Assembly (NCBI GenBank): GCA_934654815.1 | Contig: CAKUGU010000022.1 | Location: 1-38,719, forward strand | Length of the DNA stretch: 38,719 bases | Reading direction: 5' to 3' | Source: an uncultured Ellagibacter sp. | GTDB taxonomy: Bacteria > Actinomycetota > Coriobacteriia > Coriobacteriales > Eggerthellaceae | In this document: piece by piece, positions 38,577-38,719 of the stretch | Layout of the letters: each line of letters opens with the position of its first letter | Position numbering within the stretch: position 1 is the stretch's first letter | Translations under genes and position numbers: made by a program | Notes under the pieces: model-generated | Databases searched by the model: none | Told to the model about the DNA's origin: nothing | The model's input: only the letters and a program-made list of their open reading frames with translations

Positions 38577-38719
38577 ATGTCAGGTCACTCTAAATGGGCT
38601 ACAACGAAGCATCGCAAGGCCGCTCAGGACGCTAAGCGCTCCGCTTTGTTCTCCAAGCTTTCCCGTAACATCACTGTTGCTGCGAAGGAAGGTGGCGACC
38701 CGAACCCCGAAAACAACGC
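38577..38719 (+). CDS. yebC: YebC/PmpR-family regulator, 5' part only
   Basis: The first 47 codons of a gene cut by the window edge. [18 protein letters not shown] and the following [20 protein letters not shown] are the highly conserved N-terminus of the YebC/TACO1 family, DNA-binding regulators or, in recent work, translation factors acting on stalled proline-rich nascent chains. GGAAGGG lies six bases upstream of the ATG. The family usually has about 240-250 residues, so some 600 bases lie beyond the window. Confidence 0.93.
   Translation, partial: MSGHSKWATTKHRKAAQDAKRSALFSKLSRNITVAAKEGGDPNPENN

Overview
The window looks like a chromosomal segment of a high-GC anaerobic actinobacterium, most likely a gut Coriobacteriia of the Eggerthellaceae type (Eggerthella, Gordonibacter, Adlercreutzia or Slackia relatives). 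This is inferred from GC-rich coding sequence, the mix of TTG, GTG and ATG starts with strong AGGAGG ribosome sites, and a transhydroxylase/dehydroxylase-type molybdoenzyme of the kind these bacteria carry. No rRNA, tRNA, CRISPR array, insertion sequence or prophage gene was seen. About 31 protein genes are supported; the last (yebC) runs off the right edge.

Layout. 1-6460: two terminators of an upstream gene, a HEAT-like protein, NAD-type isocitrate dehydrogenase, a large unrecognised membrane-anchored protein, the rplJ-rplL ribosomal stalk operon with its leader, and a DUF4013 membrane protein. 6480-9421 (minus): a zinc/cadmium efflux operon (ArsR-type sensor, stand-alone HMA protein, P1B-type ATPase) with a readable promoter and operator, and a 177-bp palindromic element between two of its genes. 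9492-12879 (minus): a MacB/FtsX-type ABC pair. 13064-14446: a sodium:neurotransmitter-type symporter.

14551-19686 is the most distinctive region. A divergent LysR regulator faces a four-gene operon: a zinc-ribbon/Pro-Gly-Ala-repeat protein, a 62-residue orphan, a catalytic molybdopterin subunit resembling pyrogallol transhydroxylase (AthL) and the catechol dehydroxylases, and an AthS-like iron-sulfur subunit that has lost the cysteines of one cluster. A clear inverted repeat with an upstream half-site sits just ahead of a TTGACA -35 box.

19862-29446 holds an AEC carrier, threonine ammonia-lyase divergent from RidA (producer and remover of reactive enamines), a universal stress protein, a GNAT acetyltransferase, a fused CydDC-like ABC exporter, a TetR regulator with a perfect 20-bp palindrome upstream, and a DegV protein. 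29540-37529 is a molybdenum supply block: modA, modB and modC (with a ModE-box-like site, an internal terminator and an unusual ModB), then, after a second AEC carrier and an MFS transporter, moaA and moaC. These would feed the cofactor of the molybdoenzyme 10-20 kb upstream. The right end has an 18-bp inverted-repeat element, a low-molecular-weight tyrosine phosphatase and the start of yebC.

Functions were assigned by reading motifs by eye; no database search was possible. Comparisons with named family members rest on remembered family features.
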